The notes beneath the pieces are model-generated. The model made no database searches. It saw only the letters and a list, made by a program, of their open reading frames with translations, and was not told the origin of the DNA. 64,000 nt of DNA from Streptomyces xylophagus (lineage in GTDB: Bacteria > Actinomycetota > Actinomycetes > Streptomycetales > Streptomycetaceae): contig NZ_JNWO01000021.1 of NCBI RefSeq assembly GCF_000716435.1, positions 62,001 to 126,000 on the forward strand. Reading direction: 5' to 3'. The position numbers and the translations under genes are program-made. Shown here piece after piece: positions 7,385 through 15,671 of this stretch (its first letter is position 1; each line of letters begins with the position of its first letter).

Positions 7385-8694
7385 CCGTACGGCCCCGCAA
7401 CTCGCGTAAAGAGATCCATCTGGCGGCGCACTTCCCGGGCGTCAACAGCACCACCGTGTGGGCCGATCCGCGGTCGAGGTCCCAGATCGCCTTCGCCTCC
7501 TTCGAGCAGCTCGCCCGCACCGCCGAACGCGGACTCTTCGACTTCTTCTTCCTCGCCGAGGGGCTGCGGCTGCGCGAACACAAGGGCCGTATCCACGACT
7601 TGGACGTCGTCGGACGACCGGAGTCCCTCACCGTCCTCAACGCGCTCGCCGCCGTCACCGAACGGATCGGGCTGGCCGCCACGGTCAACGCCACCTTCAA
7701 CGAGCCCTACGAACTCGCGCGCAGACTCGCCACGTTGGACCACCTCAGCGGCGGCCGGGCCGCCTGGAACGTGGTGACCTCGTCCGACGCCTTCACCGGC
7801 GAGAACTTCCGGCGCGGGGGATACCTCGACCGTGCGGACCGATACAGCCGGGCAGCCGAATTCGTAGCCGTGGCAAGGGAGTTGTGGGACTCCTGGACCC
7901 CGGACGGACTGTCCCGTCCCTTCGCCCACCGGGGCCAACACTTCGACATCGCGGGCGAGTTCACCGTCCCGCGCTCACCGCAGGGGCACCCGGTCGTCAT
8001 CCAGGCCGGGGACTCGGGGGAGGGCCGGGAGTTCGCGGCACAGGCGGCCGACGTCATCTTCACGAGACACGGCACGCTGGAGGACGGTCGTGCCTTCTAC
8101 GTCGACGTGAAGGGACGCCTCGCGAAGTACGGCCGTAGCGCGGACGACCTGAAGATCATGCCCGGTGTCACCGTCGTCCTCGGCGACACCGCCGCCGAGG
8201 CACAGGAGAAGGCCGCCGAGATCCGGCGCCAGCAGGTCTCCCCGCAGAACGCGATCCTCGCCGTGGAGCAGATCTGGGGCACGGACCTCTCCTCCTACGA
8301 CCCCGACGGCCCGTTCCCCGACTTCGACCCGGTGCCGGACGCGTCGCTCACCCAGGGGCGGACCCGGCGCGGCGACACCGTCGCGATGGCCGAAAAGTGG
8401 CGGGCGCTGTCGCGGCAGAAAGGGCTGTCCATCCGGCAGACGGTGATCGAGGCGAGCGGCCGGCAGTCCTTCATCGGCACCCCGGAGGCGGTCGCCACCG
8501 AACTCGAGACGTTCGTACGACAGGACGCCGCCGACGGCTTCATCCTCGTACCGCACCTCACCCCGGGCGGCCTCGACGAGTTCGTGGACCGGGTGGTGCC
8601 GCTGCTCCAGGAACGCGGTGTCTTCCGCACGGAATACCGGGGCACCACCCTGCGCTCACATCTCGGGCTCCTCGACCCGGCGGGGAAGGGGTGA
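7381..8694 (+). CDS. NtaA/DmoA/SnaA-family FMN-dependent monooxygenase
   Basis: A 437-residue long-form LLM monooxygenase. Family hallmarks are the start RKEIHLAAHFPGVNSTTVW, FFLAEGLRLREH, the segment HLSGGRAAWNVVTSSD, and RSPQGHPVVIQAGDSGEGREFAAQAADVIFT near residue 200. Characterised relatives (NtaA, DszA, SnaA, DmoA, YxeK/YtnJ) oxidise nitrilotriacetate, dibenzothiophene sulfone, dimethylsulfide or S-modified cysteines with FMNH2 from a separate reductase. No flavin reductase gene is visible nearby, so reduced flavin must come from elsewhere unless the FAD/NAD(P) protein supplies it. Together with the importer this suggests oxidative release of sulfur or nitrogen from an imported compound. 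Confidence 0.88.
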   Translation: MTVRPRNSRKEIHLAAHFPGVNSTTVWADPRSRSQIAFASFEQLARTAERGLFDFFFLAEGLRLREHKGRIHDLDVVGRPESLTVLNALAAVTERIGLAATVNATFNEPYELARRLATLDHLSGGRAAWNVVTSSDAFTGENFRRGGYLDRADRYSRAAEFVAVARELWDSWTPDGLSRPFAHRGQHFDIAGEFTVPRSPQGHPVVIQAGDSGEGREFAAQAADVIFTRHGTLEDGRAFYVDVKGRLAKYGRSADDLKIMPGVTVVLGDTAAEAQEKAAEIRRQQVSPQNAILAVEQIWGTDLSSYDPDGPFPDFDPVPDASLTQGRTRRGDTVAMAEKWRALSRQKGLSIRQTVIEASGRQSFIGTPEAVATELETFVRQDAADGFILVPHLTPGGLDEFVDRVVPLLQERGVFRTEYRGTTLRSHLGLLDPAGKG

Positions 8695-8739
8695 CCGCAC
8701 GGACGACAGGATTGAGCGCACGACGATGGAGCTGACGGC

Positions 8740-9528
8740 ATGACCTCGGACGCGGCCGACGACTGGAAGCACTGGCACGAGCACCGCACGGAGACCGTGT
8801 CGGCTCCCTACGGCCCCCTCGCCCTCATCGGCACGCACTGGCTGGAGGACTGTCCGGACGGGCGACTTCCGGACATCCCCGGGGTATGGGTTCTCGACGG
8901 TGACGCCGTGGTTCTCACCGCGTCGGCGTCCGACGGACTGACCGTCGACGGGGAACCCTTCGCCGGTGAGATCCGCCTCGGCGCGGACACCGGCCCGGTG
9001 AGCGCGGCCCGCGTCGGCCTCGGCGAGCGCCGGCTGGTCGTCCTGATCCGCGAGGGCGCCTGGGGCGTGCGCGACTACGACCCCGACTCGGCGGCGCGGC
9101 GCGCGTTCCGGGGCATCGAGGCCACGCCCTACGATCCGCGCCGTTCGGTTCCGGGACGCTTCACGCCGTACGACGCGTGGCGCGTCGTGCGCGTCGGTAC
9201 CGCGGACGGTGTCGCGCGCGAGCTCGGGCTCGACGGCGAACTCGCCTTCCAGCTCGACGGGTTGGAACTGACGCTCCAGGTGGCGGTGCAGGACGACGGC
9301 AAGCTGTGGGCGGTGTTCGCCGACTCCACGAGCGGGAACGGCAGTTACCGGTTCCGCTTCCTGTACCCGGGCGCGCCCGATGCCGAGGGGCGCACGACGG
9401 TGGACTTCAACCGGGCGGTGCTCCCGCCGTGCGCGTTCGCCGACCATTTCATCTGCCCCTTCCCGCCGCCGGGGAATACGCTGGGCGTCGCGATCGAGGC
9501 GGGGGAGCGCAACCTCAACCTCCGGTAG
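8740..9528 (+). CDS. DUF1684 domain protein
   Basis: A 262-residue soluble protein matching what I know of DUF1684: N-terminal WKHWHEHR, GTHWLEDCPDGRLPDIPGVWVLDGD, and a conserved C-terminal half with YDPRRSVPGRFTPYDAWR, GELAFQLDGLELTLQV, SGNGSYRFRFLY, and DFNRAVLPPCAFADHFICPFPPPGNTL. The family has no established biochemical function; the conserved Cys and His residues in PPCAFADHFICP could bind a metal (speculative). It starts 45 bases after the NtaA-type gene and is the last gene of the operon. Co-occurrence with sulfur or nitrogen monooxygenases is the only hint to its job. Confidence 0.82.
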   Translation: MTSDAADDWKHWHEHRTETVSAPYGPLALIGTHWLEDCPDGRLPDIPGVWVLDGDAVVLTASASDGLTVDGEPFAGEIRLGADTGPVSAARVGLGERRLVVLIREGAWGVRDYDPDSAARRAFRGIEATPYDPRRSVPGRFTPYDAWRVVRVGTADGVARELGLDGELAFQLDGLELTLQVAVQDDGKLWAVFADSTSGNGSYRFRFLYPGAPDAEGRTTVDFNRAVLPPCAFADHFICPFPPPGNTLGVAIEAGERNLNLR

Positions 9529-9780
9529 GTGGGGCGTCGATCCCAGGTGGGCGGGGCTTCCACCCTCTGTGTTGGGGTGATCAACTCGCGTAGATCGGGG
9601 CAAGTTGAAGGCTGCACGGCCGAAAGGCGCCCTTGCGCCCCTTGGCCACGCGGCCGAATACTCCCCCACAGCGCTTGTCAGGGGCACGGCGTGTTCGAAA
9701 ACCGGACGCCCGACCCTGACTGCGCCTCACGGGCCCCGACCCCACGCGGGCCCCCGAATTCCCCTAGGAGGGAACGAAAC

Positions 9781-10680
9781 GTGAGGATCAAGCGCACCAC
9801 CCCCCGCAGCGGAATCGCGAGACGGACCAGGCTGATCGCCGTGGCCACCGGATTCGCCGCCGCTGCCGCGTTCGCCGTCCCCACCGCGAGCGCAAGTAGC
9901 GCACAGACGTTCAGCGCGACCCAGCTCTCCGCGGTCAACTCGTCCGTGCTCAAGGCCGATGTCCCGGGCACCGCCTGGGCGGTCGACAGCAAGACGAACC
10001 GTGTCGTCGTCACCGTCGACAGCACGGTCTCCCAGGCCGAGATCGCGAAGATCAAGAAGCAGGCCGGCACGTCCGCCGGCGCGCTCACCATCAAGCACAC
10101 GGCCGGTCAGTTCAAGAAGCTGATCACCGGCGGCGACGCCATCTACGGCGGCGCCTACCGCTGCTCGCTCGGCTTCAACGTGCACAGCGGGAGCACGTAC
10201 TACTTCCTGACCGCCGGCCACTGCGGTGAGGTCGCCTCCACGTGGTACTCCAACTCGGGGCACACCACGACGCTGGGCACGAACGTGGGCTACAGCTTCC
10301 CGACCAATGACTTCGCGCTGGTCAGGTACACCAACACCTCGATCGCGCACCCGAGCGCGGTCGGCAGCCAGACCATCTCGAGCGCGGCCACCCCGAGCGT
10401 GGGCACGACCGTCTACCGTCGTGGCTCCACCACCGGCACGCACAGCGGCCGGGTCACCGCCCTGAACGCCACCGTCAACTACGGCAGCGGCGACGTGGTG
10501 TACCAGATGATCCAGACCACCGTCTGCGCCGAGGGCGGAGACAGCGGCGGTCCCCTGTACGCCGGCACCGTGGCCTACGGTCTGACCTCGGGCGGCAGCG
10601 GCGACTGCACCTCCGGCGGCACGACCTTCTTCCAGCCGGTCACCGAGGCGCTGAGCTACTACGGCGTGAGCGTCGGCTGA
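9781..10680 (+). CDS. Streptogrisin-type secreted serine protease (S1E), SprB-like
   Basis: A 299-residue preproprotease. There is a signal peptide (to about residue 38, ending in TASAS), an alpha-lytic-protease-type propeptide, and a mature enzyme predicted to begin at Ile115 ([10 protein letters not shown]), giving 185 residues as in streptogrisin B. The catalytic triad is intact: His in TAGHC, Asp in TNDFALV, Ser in EGGDSGGP. Cysteines for the usual disulfides are present. The propeptide acts as folding chaperone and the protease digests extracellular protein. GTG 9781 is chosen because AGGAGG lies nine bases upstream; the open frame extends further but without a signal sequence. A strong hairpin follows. 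Confidence 0.92.
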   Translation: MRIKRTTPRSGIARRTRLIAVATGFAAAAAFAVPTASASSAQTFSATQLSAVNSSVLKADVPGTAWAVDSKTNRVVVTVDSTVSQAEIAKIKKQAGTSAGALTIKHTAGQFKKLITGGDAIYGGAYRCSLGFNVHSGSTYYFLTAGHCGEVASTWYSNSGHTTTLGTNVGYSFPTNDFALVRYTNTSIAHPSAVGSQTISSAATPSVGTTVYRRGSTTGTHSGRVTALNATVNYGSGDVVYQMIQTTVCAEGGDSGGPLYAGTVAYGLTSGGSGDCTSGGTTFFQPVTEALSYYGVSVG

Positions 10681-10735
10681 CCTCCGCGCTTCTGGTGTTC
10701 CGCTGTTCCGCGCCGGACTGCAGCCGGTAGTGGAC

Positions 10736-10768
10736 GAGCCCCCGTACGCAACTGGCGTGCGGGGGCTC
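10736..10768 (+). terminator. Hairpin terminator after the SprB-like protease gene
   Basis: A 14-bp stem GAGCCCCCGTACGC / GCGTGCGGGGGCTC with one G-U pair and a five-base loop, 55 bases after the protease stop, followed by GCTCTTGTG. Confidence 0.75.
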
Positions 10769-10851
10769 GCTCTTGTGCCGACCACGGAGTTACCGTCGTT
10801 GCATCGAATGCAGGCACCTGATGCGCCCACGTCGGACCCTGGGGGGCCGTG

Positions 10852-11727
10852 ATGGTCGAGGAGCTGGTGGCGGCGGGAGTGACACTCGCGTCCGTCGGAG
10901 CGGTGTACGCGATGGCGGCGGCGCGAGTCGTCAAACAGTACGAACGGGGTGTGGTGTTCCGGCTCGGCAAGCTCCGGTCGGACGTGCGCGGACCCGGGTT
11001 CACCATGGTCGTCCCGTTCGTGGACAAGCTCCGCAAGGTGAACATGCAGATCGTGACGATGCCGGTGCCCGCGCAGGAAGGCATCACGCGTGACAACGTC
11101 ACCGTGCGCGTGGACGCCGTCGTCTACTTCAAGGTCGTCGACGCGGCGGACGCGTTGGTGCAGGTCGAGGACTACCGGTTCGCCGTCTCGCAGATGGCGC
11201 AGACCTCGCTCCGGTCCATCATCGGCAAGAGCGACCTGGACGATCTGCTCTCCAACCGCGAAAAGCTCAACCAGGGCCTGGAGTTGATGATCGACAGTCC
11301 GTCCATCGGCTGGGGCGTGCAGATCGACCGGGTCGAGATCAAGGACGTGTCGTTGCCGGAGACGATGAAGCGGTCGATGGCCCGCCAGGCAGAGGCCGAC
11401 CGTGAACGCCGGGCCCGCATCATCAACGCGGACGCCGAGTTGCAGGCCTCGAAGAAACTCGCCGAGGCCGCCGAGCAGATGTCCGAGCAGCCCGCCGCTC
11501 TCCAACTGCGCCTGCTGCAAACGGTGGTGGCGGTCGCGGCCGAGAAGAACTCGACGCTCGTGCTCCCCTTCCCGGTCGAGTTGCTGCGCTTCCTGGAGCG
11601 AGCGGCTCCGGCCGCGCCCGTGGCACCCGTTGCCCCTGTGGCGGCGCAACCGGTGCAGGAGCAACTTCCGCCCGCCGGGCCCCACTCGGATCCGGAATCC
11701 GAGGGGTCGGTTTCAGGACAGGGCTAG
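10852..11727 (+). CDS. Slipin/SPFH (Band 7) family membrane protein
   Basis: A 291-residue stomatin-like protein. A short N-terminal hydrophobic stretch (VAAGVTLASVGAVYAMAAA) is followed by the SPFH domain (VVKQYERGVVFRLGKL, RDNVTVRVDAVVYFKVVDAADALVQVEDY, SQMAQTSLRSIIGKSDLDDLLSNRE), then a helical region with coiled-coil character (AEADRERRARIINADAELQASKKLAEAAEQ) and a Pro/Ala-rich tail. Slipins form oligomers on the inner membrane and are thought to organise membrane microdomains or protease complexes. A GTG immediately upstream (10849) would add one residue. It is separated from both flanking protease genes by non-coding DNA and probably has its own promoter. Confidence 0.9.
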   Translation: MVEELVAAGVTLASVGAVYAMAAARVVKQYERGVVFRLGKLRSDVRGPGFTMVVPFVDKLRKVNMQIVTMPVPAQEGITRDNVTVRVDAVVYFKVVDAADALVQVEDYRFAVSQMAQTSLRSIIGKSDLDDLLSNREKLNQGLELMIDSPSIGWGVQIDRVEIKDVSLPETMKRSMARQAEADRERRARIINADAELQASKKLAEAAEQMSEQPAALQLRLLQTVVAVAAEKNSTLVLPFPVELLRFLERAAPAAPVAPVAPVAAQPVQEQLPPAGPHSDPESEGSVSGQG

Positions 11728-11957
11728 ACCTCACCGACTGCTGAGGGTCACTCGCACGCAGTGTTTGCAGTGCGAACGGCCTGGGATGACCGTGAACATT
11801 CAAAACGAGGGGGCGTGTGACCGCGTTCCCCGCACGACCTGAAGTCGACCTTGTGCGCCCCCTGTGCGATTCGGAAGAGTAGGCGCTCGTCAACCTACCT
11901 TTCGGCCTGTCGAGTGCCCATAACCCGCCGGGCCGACCCCCCACAGGAGGACACGAG

Positions 11958-13040
11958 TTGAAGCACCGACGCATACCCCGGCGACGGCTGGCCGTGGCGG
12001 GTGCCGGCACAGCCGCACTGGTCGTCGCCGGAGTCACCTTGCAGAGTGCGAACGCCAGCGAGACCACGACGGCGGCCGCACCCCACACCCTCTCGGCCCT
12101 GGCGGCCGGAAAGCTCGCCTCGACGCTCGGCAAGGACCTCGGCACCGACGCGGCCGGCACGTTCTACGACGCGAAGACCAAGAGCCTCGTGGTCAACGTG
12201 CTCGACAAGGCCGCCGCCGACACCGTCGAGGCGGCCGGCGCCCGGGCGAGAATCGTCGAGAACTCCCTCGCCGAACTGACGAGCGCCCGTACGACCCTCG
12301 AGCAGGACGCCACGATCCCCGGCACCTCGTGGGCGACCGACCCCACCACCAACAAGGTCGTCGTCACCGCCGACCGCACGGTCTCCGGCGCCGAGTGGAC
12401 CAAGCTCACCAAGGTCGTCGACGGACTCGGCGGCACAGCCGAACTCCGGCGCACCCAGGGGGAGTTCAAACCCCTCATCGCGGGCGGCGACGCCATCTCC
12501 GGCTCGGGCGGGCGCTGTTCGCTCGGCTTCAACGTGGTCAAGGGCGGCGCGCCCTACTTCATCACCGCCGGGCACTGCACCGAGGCCATCTCCACCTGGT
12601 CCGACTCCAGTGGCAGCGAGATCGGCACCAACGAGCAGTCCAGCTTCCCGGGCAACGACTTCGGCCTGGTCAAGTACACCTCGGACGTCGCCCACCCGAG
12701 CGCGGTCGACCTCTACGACGGCTCCTCGCAGCCCATCACCCACGCCGCCGACGCCACCGTCGGCGAGAAGGTGACCCGCAGCGGCTCGACCACCCAGGTG
12801 CACACCGGCACGGTCACCGGCCTGGACGCCACCGTGAACTACGGCAACGGCGACATCGTCAACGGCCTCATCCAGACCGACGTCTGCGCCGAGCCCGGTG
12901 ACAGCGGCGGCTCGCTGTTCGACGGCGATGCGGCGATCGGCCTCACCTCCGGCGGCAGCGGCGACTGCACCTCGGGCGGCGAGACCTTCTTCCAGCCGGT
13001 CACCGAGGCGCTGTCGACGTTCGGCGCGCAGATCGGCTGA
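11958..13040 (+). CDS. sprD: Streptogrisin-type secreted serine protease, SprD-like
   Basis: A 360-residue preproprotease starting at TTG with AGGAGG eight bases upstream (11945-11950). A signal peptide (to about residue 34) is followed by a long alpha-lytic-type propeptide and a mature enzyme predicted from Ile174 ([11 protein letters not shown]). Triad His in TAGHC, Asp in GNDFGLV, Ser in EPGDSGGS. Propeptide length and the mature sequence fit streptogrisin D from memory; streptogrisin C is excluded because there is no C-terminal chitin-binding domain. It probably acts with the SprB-like enzyme in extracellular protein digestion. The symbol is a best match, not a searched assignment. Confidence 0.88.
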   Translation: MKHRRIPRRRLAVAGAGTAALVVAGVTLQSANASETTTAAAPHTLSALAAGKLASTLGKDLGTDAAGTFYDAKTKSLVVNVLDKAAADTVEAAGARARIVENSLAELTSARTTLEQDATIPGTSWATDPTTNKVVVTADRTVSGAEWTKLTKVVDGLGGTAELRRTQGEFKPLIAGGDAISGSGGRCSLGFNVVKGGAPYFITAGHCTEAISTWSDSSGSEIGTNEQSSFPGNDFGLVKYTSDVAHPSAVDLYDGSSQPITHAADATVGEKVTRSGSTTQVHTGTVTGLDATVNYGNGDIVNGLIQTDVCAEPGDSGGSLFDGDAAIGLTSGGSGDCTSGGETFFQPVTEALSTFGAQIG

Positions 13041-13059
13041 CCTGCCCGTACGGCGCTGT

Positions 13060-13095
13060 GAAGTCCCGTCCCCGCGCGCGAGGGGGCGGGACTTC
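13060..13095. terminator. Hairpin terminator between the SprD-like protease and the convergent ATPase gene
   Basis: A 14-bp stem GAAGTCCCGTCCCC / GGGGGCGGGACTTC with one G-U pair and an eight-base loop, between two convergent genes. It probably serves both directions. Confidence 0.75.
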
Positions 13096-13113
13096 CGTGT
13101 CCGTACGGTCGGC

Positions 13114-14313
13114 TCAGCGCGTGGGCCAGTACCACAGCGGTTCGTCGAGCGGGCCCTCGCGACCCGCCACCGTCGTCTGCCCGAACTCCTTCACCAGCTC
13201 TATGGAGTTGACGTCGAGACGGTGACGTATCGCGCCCTTCTGGAGAGCGTCCGCGAGCGGTCTGGCGTGGGTGACCACGATGATCTGGGTGTCCTTGCCG
13301 GCAGTGAGGATCAGATCGGCGAGCGGCGGGATCAGGTCCGGGTGGAGACTCGTCTCCGGTTCGTTCAGCACGAGCAGCGACGGCGGCCGGGGCGTCAACA
13401 GCGCCGCCGCCCACAGGAGATAGCGCAGGGTGCCGTCCGACAACTCGGCGGCGGTGAGTGGGCGCAGCAACCCGTGCTGGCGCAGGGCGAGTCGGAAACG
13501 TCCGCCGAGATCGGCGATGTGGACCTGACTGCCGGGGAAGGCCGCGTCCACGGCCGCGTCCAGCGCCTCGCCGTCACCGACCTCACGGATCGTCTGCAGG
13601 GCGGCGGCCAGATCGGAACCGTCACCGCTGAGCACGGGCGTCCGTGTGCCGATCCGGTCGGTCCGGGCCGGCGCGTGCGCGTCGGTGCGGACATGGTCGT
13701 AGAACCGCCAGGACCTGATGAACTCCCGGACCGCGAGCACATCGGGTGCGTGCTGTGGGTCGGCCAGCTCGCCGAGCATGCTGTCGTACGGGCGCAGGGT
13801 GCCGTGGGCGCGGGACCAACCGCCGCCCGCGCCGCGCAGTTTGACGGCGGCTCCCGCGCGGTCGGAGAGGACCGAGGCCGGGCGCAGCACGGGCCCGCTC
13901 CAGATGGACTCGCGTTTGATCTCCGGGTCGAGGTTGAACATGGAGTGGGCGCTGCCCGCACCGGAGGTGGGGCTCGGATGCCCGAAGTCGACGGCGTACC
14001 CGAACTCGTCGCCCGCGAAGCCCAGTTGCAGACTGACCGGGCCCGAGCGGACCGTGCCCTGCACGGGATGTCGGCCCTCGCGCACCGCGCGGCCGACCTT
14101 CTCCGGGCCCGCCCACAGCACCGACGGCAGCCCGCCCTCCTGCGCGAGCGCGGCGACGGCGCCGCCGCGCGCGGACTCGGCGAGCAGGCGCAGCGCGCGG
14201 TACAGGCTCGACTTGCCCGTGCCGTTCGCCCCCGTGATCACGTTCAGTCCGGTCAGCGGGACGATCAGGCGGCGCAGGGAGCGGTAGTTCTCGACGGCGA
14301 GTGTGCTGATCAT
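13114..14313 (-). CDS. AAA-type ATPase, SMC/RecF-like (OLD/abortive-infection-like fold)
   Basis: A 399-residue ATPase. It begins with the RecF/SMC-like start ISTLAVENYRSL, Walker A GANGTGKSS near residue 30, an ABC-like signature LSDGTLRYL and Walker B LLVLNEPETSLHP, then IIVVTHA with the switch His. There is no visible nuclease (TOPRIM) extension. This family of stand-alone AAA_21-type ATPases is widespread and mostly uncharacterised; some relatives act in defence or DNA repair. The ATG overlaps the stop of the upstream membrane protein gene (ATGA), so the two are co-translated, and the membrane partner is the best clue to its role. It is not a transporter ATPase by signature. Confidence 0.85.
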   Translation of the reverse strand: MISTLAVENYRSLRRLIVPLTGLNVITGANGTGKSSLYRALRLLAESARGGAVAALAQEGGLPSVLWAGPEKVGRAVREGRHPVQGTVRSGPVSLQLGFAGDEFGYAVDFGHPSPTSGAGSAHSMFNLDPEIKRESIWSGPVLRPASVLSDRAGAAVKLRGAGGGWSRAHGTLRPYDSMLGELADPQHAPDVLAVREFIRSWRFYDHVRTDAHAPARTDRIGTRTPVLSGDGSDLAAALQTIREVGDGEALDAAVDAAFPGSQVHIADLGGRFRLALRQHGLLRPLTAAELSDGTLRYLLWAAALLTPRPPSLLVLNEPETSLHPDLIPPLADLILTAGKDTQIIVVTHARPLADALQKGAIRHRLDVNSIELVKEFGQTTVAGREGPLDEPLWYWPTR

Positions 14314-15392
14314 TCGTCCAGGGTTGCAGACGGGTCTGACAATGCCGGTCGGCCCAGCAGCCGCTCGTGCTTGTGCCGCAGTGTCGCCGCCAGCAGGGTG
14401 ATCACGATCCCGGCGAGCGCCCACGCGGACAGGACCAGCAGCGGGCCGGTTACGGCGTTGCCCTTGAAGTAGGCGATCGAGCGCGCCACCCAGGTGCCGG
14501 CGCCCGGCGGCAGCGCGGGCCCGATCGCGTTCCAGAACGGCGGCAGCAGCGGCAGCGGGAAGGCGCCACCCGCGCTCGGGTTGCCCGCGATCACCACCAG
14601 CAGGATCGCCAGACCGATGCCCACGACCCCGAAGACACCCTGCAGCCCGAGGGTCGCCGCCCCCACGGCGAACGTGATCAGCGCACCGAGCCCCCAGAAG
14701 GCCATCACACTCCCCGGCAGCGCCCCCAGGATCGGCCCGACGATCACCGCGCCGCCGAGACCGCCGACGATCGCGACCAGCGCCATGGTGACCAGCCGGA
14801 TCACCGCGCGGCGCGGGTTGGCCGGCCGGGCGCCGGTGCTGATCGCCAGGATCGAGGCACACAGATAGCCGCCGACACACCAGCCCACGACCAGGTAGAA
14901 CGACGACAGCCCGTCGAAGTCCTGGGCGGAGGCCGGGGCCACGTCCACCACCCTGACCGTGCGCTGCTCGGCCTTCTCCAGGGTGGCGGTGATCGTCTCC
15001 AGGGTGGTGGCGAGGACCGTGCCGCCGCCGGTGGCGACCAGGAGCGTGTCCGTGGTGCCGCGCGGGTCGAGGACGAGAGCGCCGTCGATGTCCCGGTTCA
15101 GGATCTGCTTCCGCGCGGTCGCCGCGTCGGACACCGCGCGCGGGTCCAGCGGCGAGCCGGGCAACTGCTTCAGCCGGGTCACCGTCTGCTCGGCCGTGAC
15201 CTGGGGAGCGACGACCCCGAAAGCCACATCCCTGGGCTTCGGATTGTGGAGCGCGCCTACGTAGGAGGCGATGAAGAGCAGCTGAAGGGCGACCACACCG
15301 ATGACGAGCAGGGTGGCCCGCAGGCTGACCGCGTCCTTCACCTCCCCGAGGAAGGACGTACGGGACGTACCGGCACCGGGGGTCTCTGTCAT
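14310..15392 (-). CDS. Membrane protein of the DUF3533/YhgE-Pip type
   Basis: A 360-residue membrane protein with one N-terminal transmembrane segment (SLRATLLVIGVVALQLLFIASYVGALHNP), an extracytoplasmic domain of about 150 residues (VVAPQVTAEQTVTRLKQL and GALVLDPRGTTDTLLVATGGG), and about five C-terminal transmembrane segments. This topology is that of DUF3533 and ABC-2-like permease proteins, and some relatives work as exporter or phage-receptor proteins. There is no cognate transporter ATPase; the overlapping downstream ATPase is SMC-like instead. A SAM-independent start at ATG 15392 has no strong ribosome site. Function unknown. Confidence 0.75.
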   Translation of the reverse strand: MTETPGAGTSRTSFLGEVKDAVSLRATLLVIGVVALQLLFIASYVGALHNPKPRDVAFGVVAPQVTAEQTVTRLKQLPGSPLDPRAVSDAATARKQILNRDIDGALVLDPRGTTDTLLVATGGGTVLATTLETITATLEKAEQRTVRVVDVAPASAQDFDGLSSFYLVVGWCVGGYLCASILAISTGARPANPRRAVIRLVTMALVAIVGGLGGAVIVGPILGALPGSVMAFWGLGALITFAVGAATLGLQGVFGVVGIGLAILLVVIAGNPSAGGAFPLPLLPPFWNAIGPALPPGAGTWVARSIAYFKGNAVTGPLLVLSAWALAGIVITLLAATLRHKHERLLGRPALSDPSATLDE

Positions 15393-15604
15393 GTCCCCAC
15401 GGTCTCGGTGGCCGGGTGCCCGCGCAGGCGGAAAGGGGCCGAACGGATGTCGTACGTGTGTTCGGGGATGCTTTTTCTCCAACTGCTCCGCCCGGCCGGG
15501 GAGCTGACGGAGTGGCGCCTGCTTCGGACACCGCTCACCCCTCCAGAGAATCGTGCGTGTGTTCGTATGTGGGTCGCTGACCGGGGCTGATGGGGTTAGG
15601 GTAA

Positions 15605-15620
15605 TCGAACGGGCGTGCGA
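15605..15620. promoter_or_regulatory. LexA (SOS) box upstream of dnaE2
   Basis: TCGAACGGGCGTGCGA matches the actinobacterial LexA operator TCGAAC-N4-GTTCGA with one mismatch. It lies 52 bases before the dnaE2 ATG, in the promoter region, as in mycobacterial dnaE2 and imuA-imuB genes. The rest of the 279-base gap (15393-15671) shows no other clear element. Confidence 0.7.
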
Positions 15621-15671
15621 TGAACATATCGGACGGATGGCCGAAAAGGGGTGGAGTGATGGAGGTGCGGC

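Noticed and set aside
9177..9593. Alternative + strand frame overlapping the end of the DUF1684 gene
   Set aside because: Arg-rich translation typical of an out-of-frame high-GC reading; the DUF1684 frame has the conserved motifs.
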